Source of the DNA: Pestalotiopsis fici W106-1
Lineage: Eukaryota; Ascomycota; Sordariomycetes; Amphisphaeriales; Sporocadaceae
Reading direction: 5' to 3'
Assembly (NCBI RefSeq): GCF_000516985.1
Contig: NW_006917096.1
Location: 2,651,606 to 2,715,605, forward strand
DNA: 64,000 nt
The notes under the pieces were generated by a model, which saw only the letters and a list, made by a program, of their open reading frames with translations, did not search any database and was not told the origin of the DNA. Both the position numbers and the translations under genes were made by a program. Positions 1 through 11,530 of this stretch are shown here, piece by piece. Numbering within the stretch: position 1 is the first letter of the stretch; the number at the start of each line of letters is the position of its first letter.

Positions 1-1601
1 CAGTAAATGGGTGGGCAGCGTCTGGCAGTGGAAGTGCGAGTAGGATGGAAGCAAAAGTTTCCGACGATTACTTACCGCTCGCAAGGACTGTCTCGGCCAT
101 GGCCATGTGTTTCGCTGTTTTGGGAAGATTGTATACTACTGGTGAGACGTAGTAGGGTCAATGCAGCGGCGACAGATTGTCGATATTAGGTTATGCTTGA
201 TAGTCGGTGACAAGGACCGGGCGATCAGAAAGGCGGACGCAAAGTCCTGAGTGGGTTTTTTGCGTACGGAGCCTCTGCACCACGCACGCAATGACAACAA
301 AGAGCGAACTGCGGCTTGTGACGGGGGATGCAGCCGGAGAAGAGTACGTATTGTAGTCGGCGAGAGCGGTTATCAGGCTGCCTCCTGCACGAGAAGGTAG
401 GTAGCTGTGGTGATCTCTCCTGTCCGATGTCCGCGTCTGCAGCCACCTAGGCACTTGACGATCTAGGTAGGTATGATGACAAGTCGCGATAAGAAAGAGT
501 GAGAGGGCAAGAGAGGTAATGACCGTGTGCGCGTGTGTATGCAGCTTGAGCGGCACTGTTAACAGATCACGGTTTGCGGTCAAGGAATCGAGAGCGCAAG
601 CGTAAGGTTGTCAATCTGCTGGATTGCATGCAGTGCGCGAAAGGATTGTGGGAAGTAGTAGCTGAAGTCACTAGGTTCGAGGACCTCATCGACGGCGGCG
701 TTGAATGCCTGCTTGGTGTCTGTCAGTCGGATACGAACCCAATGCACCTTGGCTAGACCAAGGTTATGATTAATGTTCAGGCAGGTCGGTCGGTAATCAA
801 AATGTATGGTTTATTCTCAACCAGCGAAACGAAAGCCATCCATCAATCAGCAGCACTTTGACTTCATCAATCGATAGCTCCGGCGACCAGATTCAGCACG
901 TAAAGTCCAGGTCCGCCCACTGGAATGTCAGCCCAAAACGGGACCAGAGTCGCCCAGCCCAAAGAGCCCTTTGAAGAGAAGTGCCCCCAGAAAGAGGATC
1001 GCCCCATTTTTTCAGCTCATCCTAGCCTAACCTTGTCCACTAAAACAGCTGATGCGCTTGCACCCCCCACAGGTGCCGAAGCCACCGAGATCCCCTGCAG
1101 GCCAGCGACCGCCGACAATATCTGCTGTTATGGAGACCAAAGACGTCACATGCACTTACCGCAGACAAAATTCCCCATCTTTGCCTTTGGGGGACAATTT
1201 AATCCCACGTGATGGGAACTTTCGATTTTGATAATCAACCTTGCCCTTGCTTGCCTTGGCTCGCCTCGGCTGTGGATTCGCGCCTCGTCGACGATAACAG
1301 CTTGTCGCATACTACCATTGACGATTGTAACGACAGTCTGCATACTCTGGCTTTCCCTCCCATCACTGCTTGTTGACTGGTCGCATTCATCCCAGAGCGT
1401 CACACTCATTTGTCAGGTCGCCAAGGGCGCACTTCTTGAACGGCATCTGCCGTCCATCGCCTGAAACAACGACTACCTCCCACCTGCCGATCCACTATCA
1501 CATTTCAACATTGGCCTATTTCGGACACGCTTGTTTTCTACAAAGTACTATACGCCAGAAAACACTGATATAGACAATGATTTTCCATCTCCGGACCGTC
1601 C
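1..1601. other. Intergenic / MLH3 upstream region
   Basis: I see no supportable gene here. The short open frames lack homology signatures and conserved starts. A tandem CTAGGTAGGTA-type motif lies at 463-473. The last few hundred bases are pyrimidine-rich and probably hold the MLH3 promoter and 5' UTR. Confidence 0.5.
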
Positions 1602-4562
1602 ATGTCGATCAAACCGCTACCTGAAGATGTCATTGCTCAGATCAAATCCTCAACCACCATAACCTCCATAAATGGTGTGGTGTGTGGGCTCGTTGAAAAC
1701 TCTCTTGATGCCGCCGCGACGAAAATCACCATCTCTATAGACTATTCAAGGGGAAACTGTTCTGTAGAGGACAATGGATCGGGTATCCTCCCAAGTGAAT
1801 TCGCCGCGAGTGGAGGTCTTGGAAAATTACATTGTGGGTAATGGCATCAAGATATTTCTAAATAGAAAGCTCACATCCTCACAGATACTTCGCGCTTTCC
1901 AGCACACCCTTCTTATCATGGAAGCAGCGGCACATTTCTGGCATCAGTCGCTGCGCTTTCATTAATGTCCGTCGCCTCTCACCACGAAGGCCATCGTTCT
2001 CATAATTCGGTCAAGATTCACAACTCAAAGGTCATCGCGCGCCACACGCCGTCCCCTCCTGATCAACGGCTGCTTAGCTTCAGCCATGGCACCCGAGTGA
2101 CGGTGCGTGATCTCTTTGGCTCCATGCCAGTGAGAGTCAAGCAGAGGGCTTTGGCACTTGATCGGGCTACTACGCTGAGAGACTGGGAGAACCTGAAACT
2201 ATCGATCGTTGCCATATTGCTTGCCTGGCCTGATCAGGTCAGCGTCTCTATTCGGGAGAGCACTAGTCAGCAAACGTCCGTTTTGAGAAACACCGAAGCC
2301 ATTATCACTCAACTAGCGGAGAGAGCTCGACGTTCGCTACTTGTCTCACGTGTCTCTGGCTTGCTTTGCCAAGCTAATTTTTTCGATAATGCAGATCCAG
2401 CAGCATGGGTCGCGTTGAAAGCATCAGCTGCGCAGCTATCCATAACTGGGGCAGTATGCATATTACCAGTCGCCACAAAACGCTTGCAGTTTATCAGTAT
2501 AGGCATTCAGCCACTTGCCAACATTCGTGGTCAAAATGTTCTGTACGAAGAAATCAATCGAATGTTTGCCAATTCAAGCTTTGGCGTCGAGGAAGACACC
2601 GACGGTATCGATGAGGATGAAAAGGTCCGCAGAGCCAAAGATCGCCTTTCCAGAACTGGAGAATATACCAATCGTGAAGTAAAGGGTAAAAGAGGGATTG
2701 ATAGGCATCCCATGTTCTATGTTCATGTTGATCTTGGTGATCTAGTGTCTTGCAAAGGCGGACATGATGCGGATGAAATACTCGATGATCGTCAAAGTCA
2801 CTTGCATACTATCATTGATGTCATCAAAGCAATGATGCACGCTTTTCTGAAGAAGCATCACTTTCATCCGTTGAGTTATAAGCCAACGAGACGCTGGTCC
2901 CCCAGACGTTCCAAGTCAAATGCACCTGAAAGCGAATCATCCTCGAGGGACGATTCACCTGGAGTATCATTCAATTCTGTCTCACAAATGGACGCAGCTT
3001 CAAAGACACAATCTGTTCCGGACGCTGATCTTGGAGATGCGGTTTCTGCTCGGTTTCTCGGGGGAAGGTCAGACATGTCACAATTCAATAGATGGTCGAG
3101 GGTGAGCAGGGGTTCTCAAACGCCAACGTCCAGTAAAGAGCCTGTTTTTGAAGGCACAACAGTGCGCAGGTCTCGCCCTCGGCCATCATCTGAAAATGAT
3201 TCATCGGCAGCTATGTCGCCCGCTTTGTTTAATACTGAAGGTAATCTCATCCGGCCACCATTTCTGGATCTTGAGCAAGCGTTTGACTATAGTCATGCTC
3301 GATCCCAGACTAGCGCAGTCGAATCTGGTCAAGCAAGCAGACACGAAGAAACTATTGCTCAGCTCGATCCTGCCACAAAGCAGAAATGCATCGTGGATGC
3401 TAGGACAGGCTTTGCCGGCACCCGGACGGAGAGCGATGCGGACCATGGGCTCAGCCGGCAACCGAATCGACTCACAAAGAGAGCCAAAGGTCTAAGGACA
3501 CCATCTCCGCCTGCTCGAGGCGAGCCTAGTCTCTGGGTGGAGGATCTTCTTGCGAGGTGGAAAAACCCTGTCTTTGAAGCCACAGAGCCTCCTATCCCGG
3601 TGGCATTTGACGCATCCGCACTTGCGGAAACTGCTAGTGGTTATACCGAGCGCGATGGTTTGTGCCATCACGGGCTTGCCCAAATTTTGCCAAAAGTCGA
3701 GAGTCGAATATCAAGAAAAGCCATACGGACTGCCGAAGTGATATCACAAGTCGATCAAAAGTTTATCCTTGTCAAAGTTTTACTGGAGAGAAACCTACGA
3801 GCAGCACTTGAAGGGGACGACGCATCACTGTTGGTCATAATCGACCAACATGCAGCTGATGAGCGATGCAAAGTCGAGGAATTGATGTCGAGCTATTTTG
3901 ACATTGATGGACCTCAAAGTGCTAGCTTCCGGGCAAAGACTGAGACCTTGGACAAGATGCTCCAATACGAAATCTCGTCGCACGAACGCCCGTTGTTCGA
4001 GCAGTATCTGGCTCATTTCAAGCACTGGGGTATTGCCTATAGCCTCAACGTTTTCCCATCAGGTCCACAATTTGAGAGCCGCAAGCTGCCGTCCTTTGTA
4101 AAGGTTTCGAGCTTGCCCCCATGCATAGCTGAGAGATGCCGCACAGAACCCCGCCTCCTCATAGATCTACTGAGGAAGGAGCTGTGGAAGCTAAACGAGA
4201 CCAGTGGCGGCCATGGTCATTTACCGCAGCATATTGCGTCGACATTGGTTGACGAGCATGACAGCACGCAGCAACATTGGCTATCAAGATTTCACGGCTG
4301 CCCCCAAGGTATTCTAGACATGATTAACTCGAGAGCATGCCGGAGCGCGATCATGTTTAATGATATTCTGACCTTGGATGAATGCAAGGCTCTACTTGGT
4401 CGGTTGGCAGAATGCGCGTTTCCATTTCAATGTGCTCATGGACGCCCATCGATGGTACCTCTGGTGGATATGGGAAAGCAGCCGGTCGATGAGGTTGAGA
4501 GAGGCAGTTTCGGCAGGCAATTCAGGATGTGGAAGACCGAAACTGGAGAACGTTTTTCTTGA
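1602..4562 (+). CDS. mlh3: DNA mismatch repair protein Mlh3 (MutL homolog)
   Basis: MutL-family ATPase/endonuclease. With Mlh1 it forms MutL-gamma, which resolves meiotic crossover intermediates and has a minor role in mismatch repair in the nucleus. The CDS is two exons, 1602-1833 and 1885-4562, with a 51-nt intron (donor GTGGGT, acceptor CACAG), giving 969 residues. The splice is supported because it restores the conserved GLGKLHYTSR segment. Visible motifs: GHKL ATPase ENSLDA near residue 31 and DNGSGI near 57; the GTRVTVRDLF segment near 146; the endonuclease metal motif DQHA(x)2E(x)4E at about 731-742; ACRSAIMFND and FQCAHGRPS close to the C-terminus. The catalytic motif appears intact, so the protein should be an active nickase. 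The middle (about 400-640) is low complexity, as in other fungal Mlh3 proteins. Confidence 0.95.
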
Positions 4563-5658
4563 TACCAGGCACAGCTTTGTTGTCGATTTGATTATTCGCT
4601 GGGTATGATTTTCCGAGCTAGGCGTTGTTGGAACACGATAGACATATACCCCATAGACGTGCGCTTGCCCAATATTTAACATTTCGAAAATATCAAGTCA
4701 AGAATGCTGGACGAGACGGTGAATCAGTCACTTTTGGTGTTCATCTAGGTTACCTGGGTGAATCATTGTTAGTTAGACTAATCAATGTGACCTCAAGTGC
4801 TATTCTTGCATACATCTACTACCGACGGTACCTGAAGCTAGCGGAGGACTAATGGCGCTATACATTATTTACGCTTGACTTGCCGATTTATACTAGGCCA
4901 TTTTCGTGTATCTCATGACGATCAATTGTAGTAGCGTCGAAAAAGTGTCTAGGTTGAAATTGTATGCATCACTTTTCTTCGAGGTAAAAGGATAGCTCAG
5001 TTCCGAGACTCATCTTTAGTAATAATGCGGTGCATCCTCTAGGAGGGAGGGAGCATGTGGCTGGTTCAAAGACAAGAGAGACACATCAGCATGACCAGGT
5101 TAGCTGGCATCTTTAGAGGGGGCGGCAACAGCAGCACAACCCAAGCATTCCCAGCCAGCGAAAGGATGCATTGATGGCAGCACAGCCTCTTTCTCTTCTT
5201 TGGGAGGGCAGATCATCTATTTGAATCCGAAAAAGGTCAACGAACCAACCACAAGAAGAACCCTTGCCAAGACCCTGAGTCTTCCCAACATGGATTAGCC
5301 TGTCGATCTGAGATTCCCTTGCGCGCGTTTCACCAGGCGCTGCGTCATTGTTGGGGGCAAGGGGAGGGTCCTAGTCTTGGGTCCCTTTATTAACCTTTTT
5401 TTCTTCTTCGATTCTGGGCAGGTGGCGCCCTCGGTCAGTTTCGCCAGTCTTGTGTAAGTCGTCGTAGAAATAAAAACCAGATTTCCGATCTTTTATTATT
5501 GCGCGCGCGCACGCACGAGAGAGAGAGAGAGAGAGACCCTGAAACATTGTGGTTTCTATTCTTTGTTCTTTTGACATACATCGACATTCTGTTTTGTTTG
5601 TTCCTCGCCGTCTCTTGTCTTGGTCTTCTTTTTCCTGCCGCGATCCATCATTGTGATC
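4563..5658. other. Intergenic region between MLH3 and the membrane protein gene
   Basis: No gene supported. The proximal part is the MLH3 3' UTR. The last 250 nt are strongly CT-rich on the + strand, as in promoters and 5' UTRs of well-expressed filamentous fungal genes, and lead into the ATG at 5659. Confidence 0.5.
5501..5536. repeat. Alternating purine-pyrimidine and (GA)10 microsatellite
   Basis: A GC-dinucleotide tract (5501-5510, potential Z-DNA) passes through ACGCAC into ten GA repeats (5517-5536). It sits about 120 nt upstream of the start codon of the membrane protein gene, so probably in its promoter or 5' UTR. Confidence 0.85.
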
Positions 5659-7179
5659 ATGTCCGGTACTGCCAATTGTACGTCGGCTCCAGCCGTGGCC
5701 GCTACCGACGCAGGCGTCGCTGGTACCGGGGTAAGTCAACCTGCGATTTTCTTTTCTGCGGTGCGCCACTGCCGAACATCACTATGGGGGGATTCAAGAG
5801 CGCAAATCTACTTTGAACTGCGCGGACGGGGCCGGCGACAACATTGCGACGTGTAGTTGGGAAACACCATCGAAGAGACACACACGAAAGAATCAATACG
5901 GGTGGGAGTCGCATCGCACCACGATATGACACCTACAGAGGTCGCTACCAAAAATCATCAGCCGCTCCACTTTCAGATTGGTGGCCAGNNNNNNNNNNNN
6001 NNNNNNNNNNNNNNNNNNNNNNNNNNNNNNNNNNNNNNNNNNNNNNNNNNNNNNNNNNNNNNNNNNNNNNNNNNNNNNNNNNNNNNNNAGATTGGTGGCC
6101 AGGCGGCTGATGATTTTTGGTAGCGACCTCTGTACAGCCTTGCGATCTTGATGTTGACGTCTTCTTTGCATTGGCATGGCAGGAGCTCATCACTGATATT
6201 GTCCACTGCAGGTCCTCCTCAGTTTCATCTTCACGGCTGTTATTGCTATCGTCATATCCGCCTCGCTCATCATCCAGGAACAATATTACAAACAGAGCAA
6301 ACCTTCGGTGGTCCGGCGCAAGCTTCTCAACGCATATTCGGATCAGCAGATTTTGACTGGTATCGGCATTCAATCTGTAGGGCTGGTCAAGATGCACATC
6401 ATGATCCCGTACCATTTCTTCATCATATGGATGCTCTCGCTTCTAGCCATGGCGGTTCACAATGCCACTCTTTTGGCTCTCGTCCACGACTTTCGCCGTG
6501 ACTGGTGGGTTCATTCACTACTACTACCTGTGTAACCCACGCAGATATGCTGACCTACATCGCCTTCTCCAGGGTTCTGCGCTGGCTGCGACAGTTTCTC
6601 ATGTTTGTCAGCCTGGCACTAAGTTCCGTCTACGGAGGCATTATTCTCAAGGCCGTAGAAAACGGCCTGACCGAGTCGACCTTGCCCATTGCCTGTGTGT
6701 GGGATTCCGATGCCGTCAAGACGTCCAGCTCCGGAGCTAGTAAATCGCTGTCGTACTTCGGTACCATTGCCGTTATTGCCATTAATGCTATCATCTTCGG
6801 GATGGCCACGTGGTACCTTCACTCGCGGGACCAGAAGTTTTATCGCATCACGCAAATTATGGGACTGGTACTTATGACTGCCAGCGCCGTTGGCGCTACG
6901 GTGCGGGTGATAACCTTGTCCCAGGCCTTTGGCTCGCCGTCTGTACCCCTGGCTGATGAAGGAGAAAAGTCGTGGAGTTTTGGAACCCTACTTTCGCTGA
7001 CTCTACTCATTCTGCCACTCATCTCTGTCATAGAAATCCTTCGAGGTGAAGTGCGCTGTGCACCGCCAGTGCCGGATGAAGGCGATAGGACCAAATTGTT
7101 GGGCACTGATGAGAACGAGCTCCACCCCTTTCAACCGAATCCCTTTTGGGGAGGCCAAAACCAAATGCGCAAGAGATAG
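5659..7179 (+). CDS. Polytopic membrane protein, unknown function
   Basis: I do not recognise this family. Best model: exons 5659-5730, 6212-6504 and 6573-7179, giving 323 residues. Intron 1 (donor GTAAGT, acceptor CTGCAG) contains the N gap and an inverted repeat, so its true length is unknown. Intron 2 is 68 nt (GTGGGT donor, CTGAC branch site, CCAG acceptor); it keeps the frame DFRRDW-VLRWLRQF, while the nearer AG at 6544 does not. About six hydrophobic segments are visible: near residues 25-47, 75-105, 125-150, 175-200, 215-240 and 255-280. They are followed by a charged cytosolic-looking tail. The N-terminal 24 residues are Ala/Thr/Gly-rich and lack a classical signal peptide. The CT-rich leader suggests solid expression. 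If the gap holds a large transposon, splicing of intron 1 could be impaired. Confidence 0.72.
5936..6132. mobile_element. Putative Tc1/mariner-type element or hairpin MITE spanning an assembly gap
   Basis: A 30-bp perfect terminal inverted repeat, beginning CAGAGGTCGCTACC, occurs at 5936-5965 and in reverse complement at 6103-6132. Both ends are flanked by the dinucleotide TA (5934-5935 and 6133-6134), as expected for the TA target duplication of Tc1/mariner/pogo elements. Inside, a 14-bp direct copy (AGATTGGTGGCCAG) borders the run of 100 Ns on each side (5975-5988 and 6089-6102). The element is either an ~83-bp hairpin whose palindrome broke the assembly, with the 14-mers being the contig overlap, or a full-length transposon collapsed into the gap. 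It lies inside intron 1 of the membrane protein gene. Confidence 0.6.
5989..6088. other. Assembly gap (100 Ns)
   Basis: The run is exactly 100 N, the usual scaffold placeholder for a gap of unknown size. Identical 14-mers abut both edges, so the adjoining contigs may actually overlap. Confidence 0.97.
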
Positions 7180-8373
7180 CTTCTCGGCGGTTTGGAAGTA
7201 GAGCTCACGGGAATACGTTCCAGAAACACTATGTAATGAGCGTTTGCAAGAAAAAGAACAAGTCAACAGCCAATCTGAAGCTGCGTAGCAAAGAGATTTC
7301 TAGGGAAATGGCGTTTCATGAGATACGATTATTTGATACCCCAAATATTAATTAAAAGGATATTATCTAGAATCCTCCCGAGAAGCATATACATACCCAT
7401 CAATGTGTTGTTTGATTTGAACAAGATATATAGCATATATTTCAACAGCCATAAATCGACGACGGATCACCGGCAAATCAGTCCGATACCCTTGTAACAA
7501 CTCGACCATCTAGTCTAGCAATAGAGCTTGAGCATGGCCTGCTCACGATTTATCAATCTTTCAAGATACATATGGCGAGTTCAGTCGAAAGACAATGCAA
7601 CCCAGGGAACAGAGACATATGATGCATAGGCCGCCCCAGTGTGTGTGTCAGAGTCACCCGCAACTCCTAAGACGTTAATCAAATTATGTCTTACAACGAA
7701 AAATGCTAACTGTGGAGTAGATGAATAATAACAGACATTACACGGTCATGGTAGTTAACGTTCGCGTCTACTATATGGCACTACCATACCACTGTGTTCG
7801 TACCATGTCAAAGCTTTGCGGGTCTTCATGTGCAGAGCCGCTCGGCCTGGAGAAGTGCAGATTTGACATGACGGCAACGGTGACACATTTGATATCACCG
7901 CAAGCATTGTTCATATGGATCATTTCATGAGTTTCGCTTACGCGGATTGGAGGGTTGAAGTAGTGCCCTCACTTTGTGCAGATAGTCTCTGTCCAGTTCC
8001 CAAACCAAGCATTGATGAATGAGTGCAAATCCGAGTTGTTCTTCGTTGGTGCCAGTCAAAACACCTTTCAGATGCACAGGATCTTTCGAGACAATGCAAT
8101 CCTTGTCTGCCAGTCAATTCCCTTGTTCACATGAAATGACAATGGTATTACCTGCTTCATAATAACACTTGTCTCCCCCAGGCGACCAAAAGTAAAACCT
8201 GATGCATTCATGTGATTCTAGTCATTGCCAACGCTGAGTCGTCTCTCTCTACTTTTATATATATCAAAAGACTTGTGGGCCGGGCGTCAGAAATTATGAC
8301 TTATCCCAATTTTCGAAAACGCAAACAATTATACCAGGTAACACCAGTCTGCAACAAGAAGAAAAGACTGACA
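7180..8373. other. Intergenic region
   Basis: AT-rich sequence with no supported gene. Short open frames such as 7721-7930 have no conserved features. Confidence 0.5.
8256..8264 (+). promoter_or_regulatory. Possible TATA box
   Basis: TATATATAT lies 118 nt upstream of the ATG at 8374. A transcription start 30-60 nt downstream would fall near or past an earlier in-frame ATG at 8296, which favours 8374 as the translation start. Confidence 0.35.
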
Positions 8374-8832
8374 ATGCAACAACACACCCACAGTCTCTTC
8401 ATGAGACGAACGCTCCACGTCTGGATAGAGCACCAAGGCGTCGTGCATAAGTTCGACCACGCATTTACCAGCTCCCCAGTCATGATTGCCCACATTATTT
8501 ACCCTGCCGATCTCTTTGTCATGTTCCAGCACTATGCCGATCATCTTGGTCTGGACTGGGATATGGACTTTTATGAGATGCATCTGCATCGGCATAAGGG
8601 GCGCCGGTCGCCACCCCAGGCAGATCACAAACACCTCGACACCCCTTTAGAGGATCAGCTCCGGATTGATGAGCTTGACACGGGTCAGTTGAGGGCAATG
8701 CTACTTGAATTGGCAGAGCGTGACTGGGAGGATGTCATCTTTATCAAAGAGGTAAGCGGAGTGCTAAGTGAAGAGGACAAGGAGCTTTGGGAGGCATTGG
8801 AAGGCTTGTCGAGTTTGGCTTTGTTGGATTAA
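8374..8832 (+). CDS. Hypothetical protein
   Basis: Unrecognised single-exon ORF of 152 residues from ATG 8374, which has a good context (ACA before the ATG). An earlier in-frame ATG at 8296 would give 178 residues. The protein has an aromatic and His-rich middle (FDHAF, MFQHYADHLGLDWDMDFYEMHLHRH). It ends in an acidic, probably helical region (LEDQLRIDELDTGQL through WEALEGLSSLALLD). No signal peptide or transmembrane segment is evident. The good start context, an upstream TATA-like sequence and an amphipathic C-terminal half favour a real gene, but chance cannot be excluded. Confidence 0.45.
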   Translation: MQQHTHSLFMRRTLHVWIEHQGVVHKFDHAFTSSPVMIAHIIYPADLFVMFQHYADHLGLDWDMDFYEMHLHRHKGRRSPPQADHKHLDTPLEDQLRIDELDTGQLRAMLLELAERDWEDVIFIKEVSGVLSEEDKELWEALEGLSSLALLD

Positions 8833-8988
8833 ATAGAAGTTCTGGTAGATGGAAGTAAAAATGCGATAATCTATATGTTACGGACGTCTATACAATGAAA
8901 CCCTTCTATAACCCAAATGCCGACTAAGTTTAAATAATCAAAATAATGCAATTGGTACACTCTGTATACCTATACCAACCATCACGAC

Positions 8989-10342
8989 TTATCGTGTCGC
9001 CCCAAGCTCGTACACCTCCTTCTCAAAAGCCTCGTGGAGTTTATTGACCTTGGAATCTCCGGGAGGGTAAAGCTGAGTGCCAAAGACACCGCATACACCC
9101 GCTTCTCTGTCGATGAACTGTGGCAGGTCTCGGATCAGTAAACAATTTTGCAAATACAAGACGTTTAAAGAAACCACACGGCAGCAGAAAAAGACTCACC
9201 CAAGTCAAGTTGGCAGCACCTCCCCACATCAACGCCCCCTTTTTCCTAAACTCGTGACTGTGCCCGTCGACCAGAATCCCGCCAAGGCCCCAATCATACT
9301 CGCCAGTGAGAGGAAAATGCCCAACCGCCCAGCTCGGGTCCTCCATGGCCTCGAGCAGAGCCCGTTTGGACGGCCGACTGAGCTGCGGCGTAAACATGAG
9401 CGCCGCCGTGTCCGGCCGCAGCAGCGCGCCGTCGTCGTGCAGCAGCGACGCGAGCACCCGCATATAGTCCTCGGTCGACATGTGCACACCCTGGCCGCCA
9501 AAGCACTCGACGGTCCCGCTGACCAGCGTCGTGGCGCCGGGCCTCTGCACCGCGCGGCCCGTCTCCGCGTCCCGAAATGACACGGCGGATCGTCGGTCGT
9601 CGAGGCTGGGGTCGGGCCAGAATGTTCCGGTGCGGATCCCCAGGGGCGCGAAAATGTGCGTCTGAAAGTATGCCTCTAGCGTCGTGCCCGATATCTTTTC
9701 GACGAGCTGGCCTGCGCGGTCAATGGATGAGCTGTACGCCCAGCCCTCGCCGGGCTCGTACAGGAGCGGCTGATCAAAGCGCTCGTCAATGGTGGCGCCC
9801 TGCACCAACGGTCGACCTAGGACTTTGGTCTGGTACCGTTTCAGCGGCGAACCGGGAACAAACGTGTAGCCGGCGCCGGCGCTGTGGGTGAGGAGTTGGC
9901 GGAGAGTGATGGGATTGCGGCGTGGTTCAAGTAGAGGCCGCCCGCCGTTGCTTTCATCATAATCATCGTAGCCCTTGAGGATGCGCTGCGACGCCAAAGA
10001 GGGCAGACTGGCTGCAACATCCTCGTCGAGCGTCACCAGCCCGCGCTCCACGAGCTGCAGCGCAGCAATGGTGGTGAGCAGCTTGGTCATGGACGCGAGC
10101 TCCTGGATGGTGGACGGGCTGTAGGGCGTGCTGGGATCCGTGAGCGGCGATTGTAAGCCGACGGACTTGCTGTAATTGAGCGTGCCTGTTTGGTCAATCC
10201 AAGAGCACCATTAGCAATGTGAGGACTTTTGGGCTGCTCATGAGAACGGGTACTGACCCGACTTGTTCTTGGCCACCATCGCAGCCCCGTGAATGTCTTG
10301 ATCGGCAATGGCCTTCTCGAGGAATCTTTCAAAAGAAGACAT
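8989..10342 (-). CDS. Serine hydrolase, class C beta-lactamase / LovD-like transesterase family
   Basis: Three exons on the minus strand (10342-10258, 10185-9200, 9117-8989) encode 399 residues. The introns are 72 and 82 nt. The second must be removed to reach the conserved tail beginning FIDREAGVCGVFGTQLYPPGD. Family motifs: nucleophile SxxK as S60-M-T-K63; the YxS motif at about Y179 (GEGWAYSSS), replacing YxN; and a WGG-containing third motif near residue 320 (GALMWGGAAN). This pattern is typical of fungal beta-lactamase-fold esterases and of LovD-type acyltransferases that trans-esterify polyketides, rather than antibiotic-degrading enzymes. There is no signal peptide, so it is probably cytosolic. 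No polyketide synthase or other biosynthetic gene is adjacent, so the substrate cannot be inferred. Confidence 0.88.
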
Positions 10343-11530
10343 TTTGAATGCGCTTGAATAAAAGACTGTTTGTTATTCGTACAAAAGGCTTGTCGTATTG
10401 ACTGGTTTCATTCAAGACGAGAACGTGCCAGGAAATGCTCCCTTCTTATAGACATTCTGTGAAGAGCGCCATCAGCTTCCACCATCAGCCAGCCTCTCGA
10501 CACTTTACATAGATATTGCTAGATTGATCGGCTGCTGACTATTTCATACTGATTATGTGATGGATAGATATCATGGCATATAGTTGTTTTGCCGCCGCAA
10601 CAGAGAAGCCCTTGCACGCCTGTCAATGATTGCTTACCTTTGTCAATAGAAACGTGAGCAAAGTCCATATCCAGGGCCGGATGTAAAAAGGTTCCGGTCC
10701 CGGTTCCCGGAGGCAATCTTCAAGCGGAGCATCAAAACCCTTGCATTAATCCATGCTCGGATCCTTATATTGTGGACCTGACATTGGAAACAGATTACAG
10801 AACTTTTAGTCGGTGCGACTGGCCAAGCTTATGAATATGAATGATTTTATCCCGACATGAAAAGTCCTGGACAACTTCCACAATAGGCCGGGATTATACG
10901 AGGCAAGTACACGAATCATTAATCGCACAGTAGCCATAAGCAAATCTTCAGCAAAATCCACCGGCCATTTCCTAGTCTATAAACCCCACAGCTCAGCTAT
11001 ACTACTATAATCAAGGTGGAGCATCTCTTGACACATTACAAATCACTACCGAGCATAGTATTTTGTTGCCCAGCGCCAAATATACCAAATCAAATACACA
11101 TTTTCAGATTCTTGATGCTTGTCTATCTCCTTGACTCTGTTCATGGTGCCGCTGTCAGCCGACTCTTATCACACTGGCTTCACAAGTTTGAAATAGGTCC
11201 CAAAGTTTTGCTATTGACAGAGCTTGCACTGTCGTCAGAGTTATCAATTGGGCCATTGTCAGGCCAGTCTAGCGATCGTGTTATACCGTCTGGTCCTGCG
11301 CACTATGAATGTGTCATCATCAATATGTTGGCCTTCTTTCAAGCATAAAAACGCACATCCCTTGTGCTCTATTCCCAAAGGCCATTCAACTCCAGATAAA
11401 CCGGTACCCGAGAAATGAATGTCCACAACTGACTTTATTGAATCATCACGCTTTAAAAAAATCCACTCCATTCCGGGCCCGGGGCACAGGCCAACTCTTC
11501 TAGACATCCAACATACTTTCCACGTGACTA
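10343..11530. other. Intergenic region (upstream of the hydrolase, downstream of HSF)
   Basis: No supported gene. The open frame at 11016-11348 has no ATG at its start and no recognisable domain, and I treat it as noise. Confidence 0.5.

Noticed and set aside
9041..9199. Unspliced C-terminus of the serine hydrolase
   Set aside because: The read-through tail has no family resemblance, whereas removing the 82-nt intron gives the conserved FIDREAGVCGVFGTQLYPPGD end.
9077..9580. 167-residue plus-strand frame opposite the serine hydrolase
   Set aside because: GC-rich shadow of the hydrolase, which has catalytic motifs and spliced family ends on the other strand.
11016..11348. 110-residue plus-strand frame between hydrolase and HSF
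   Set aside because: Begins at GTG, no conserved motif, no neighbour context.
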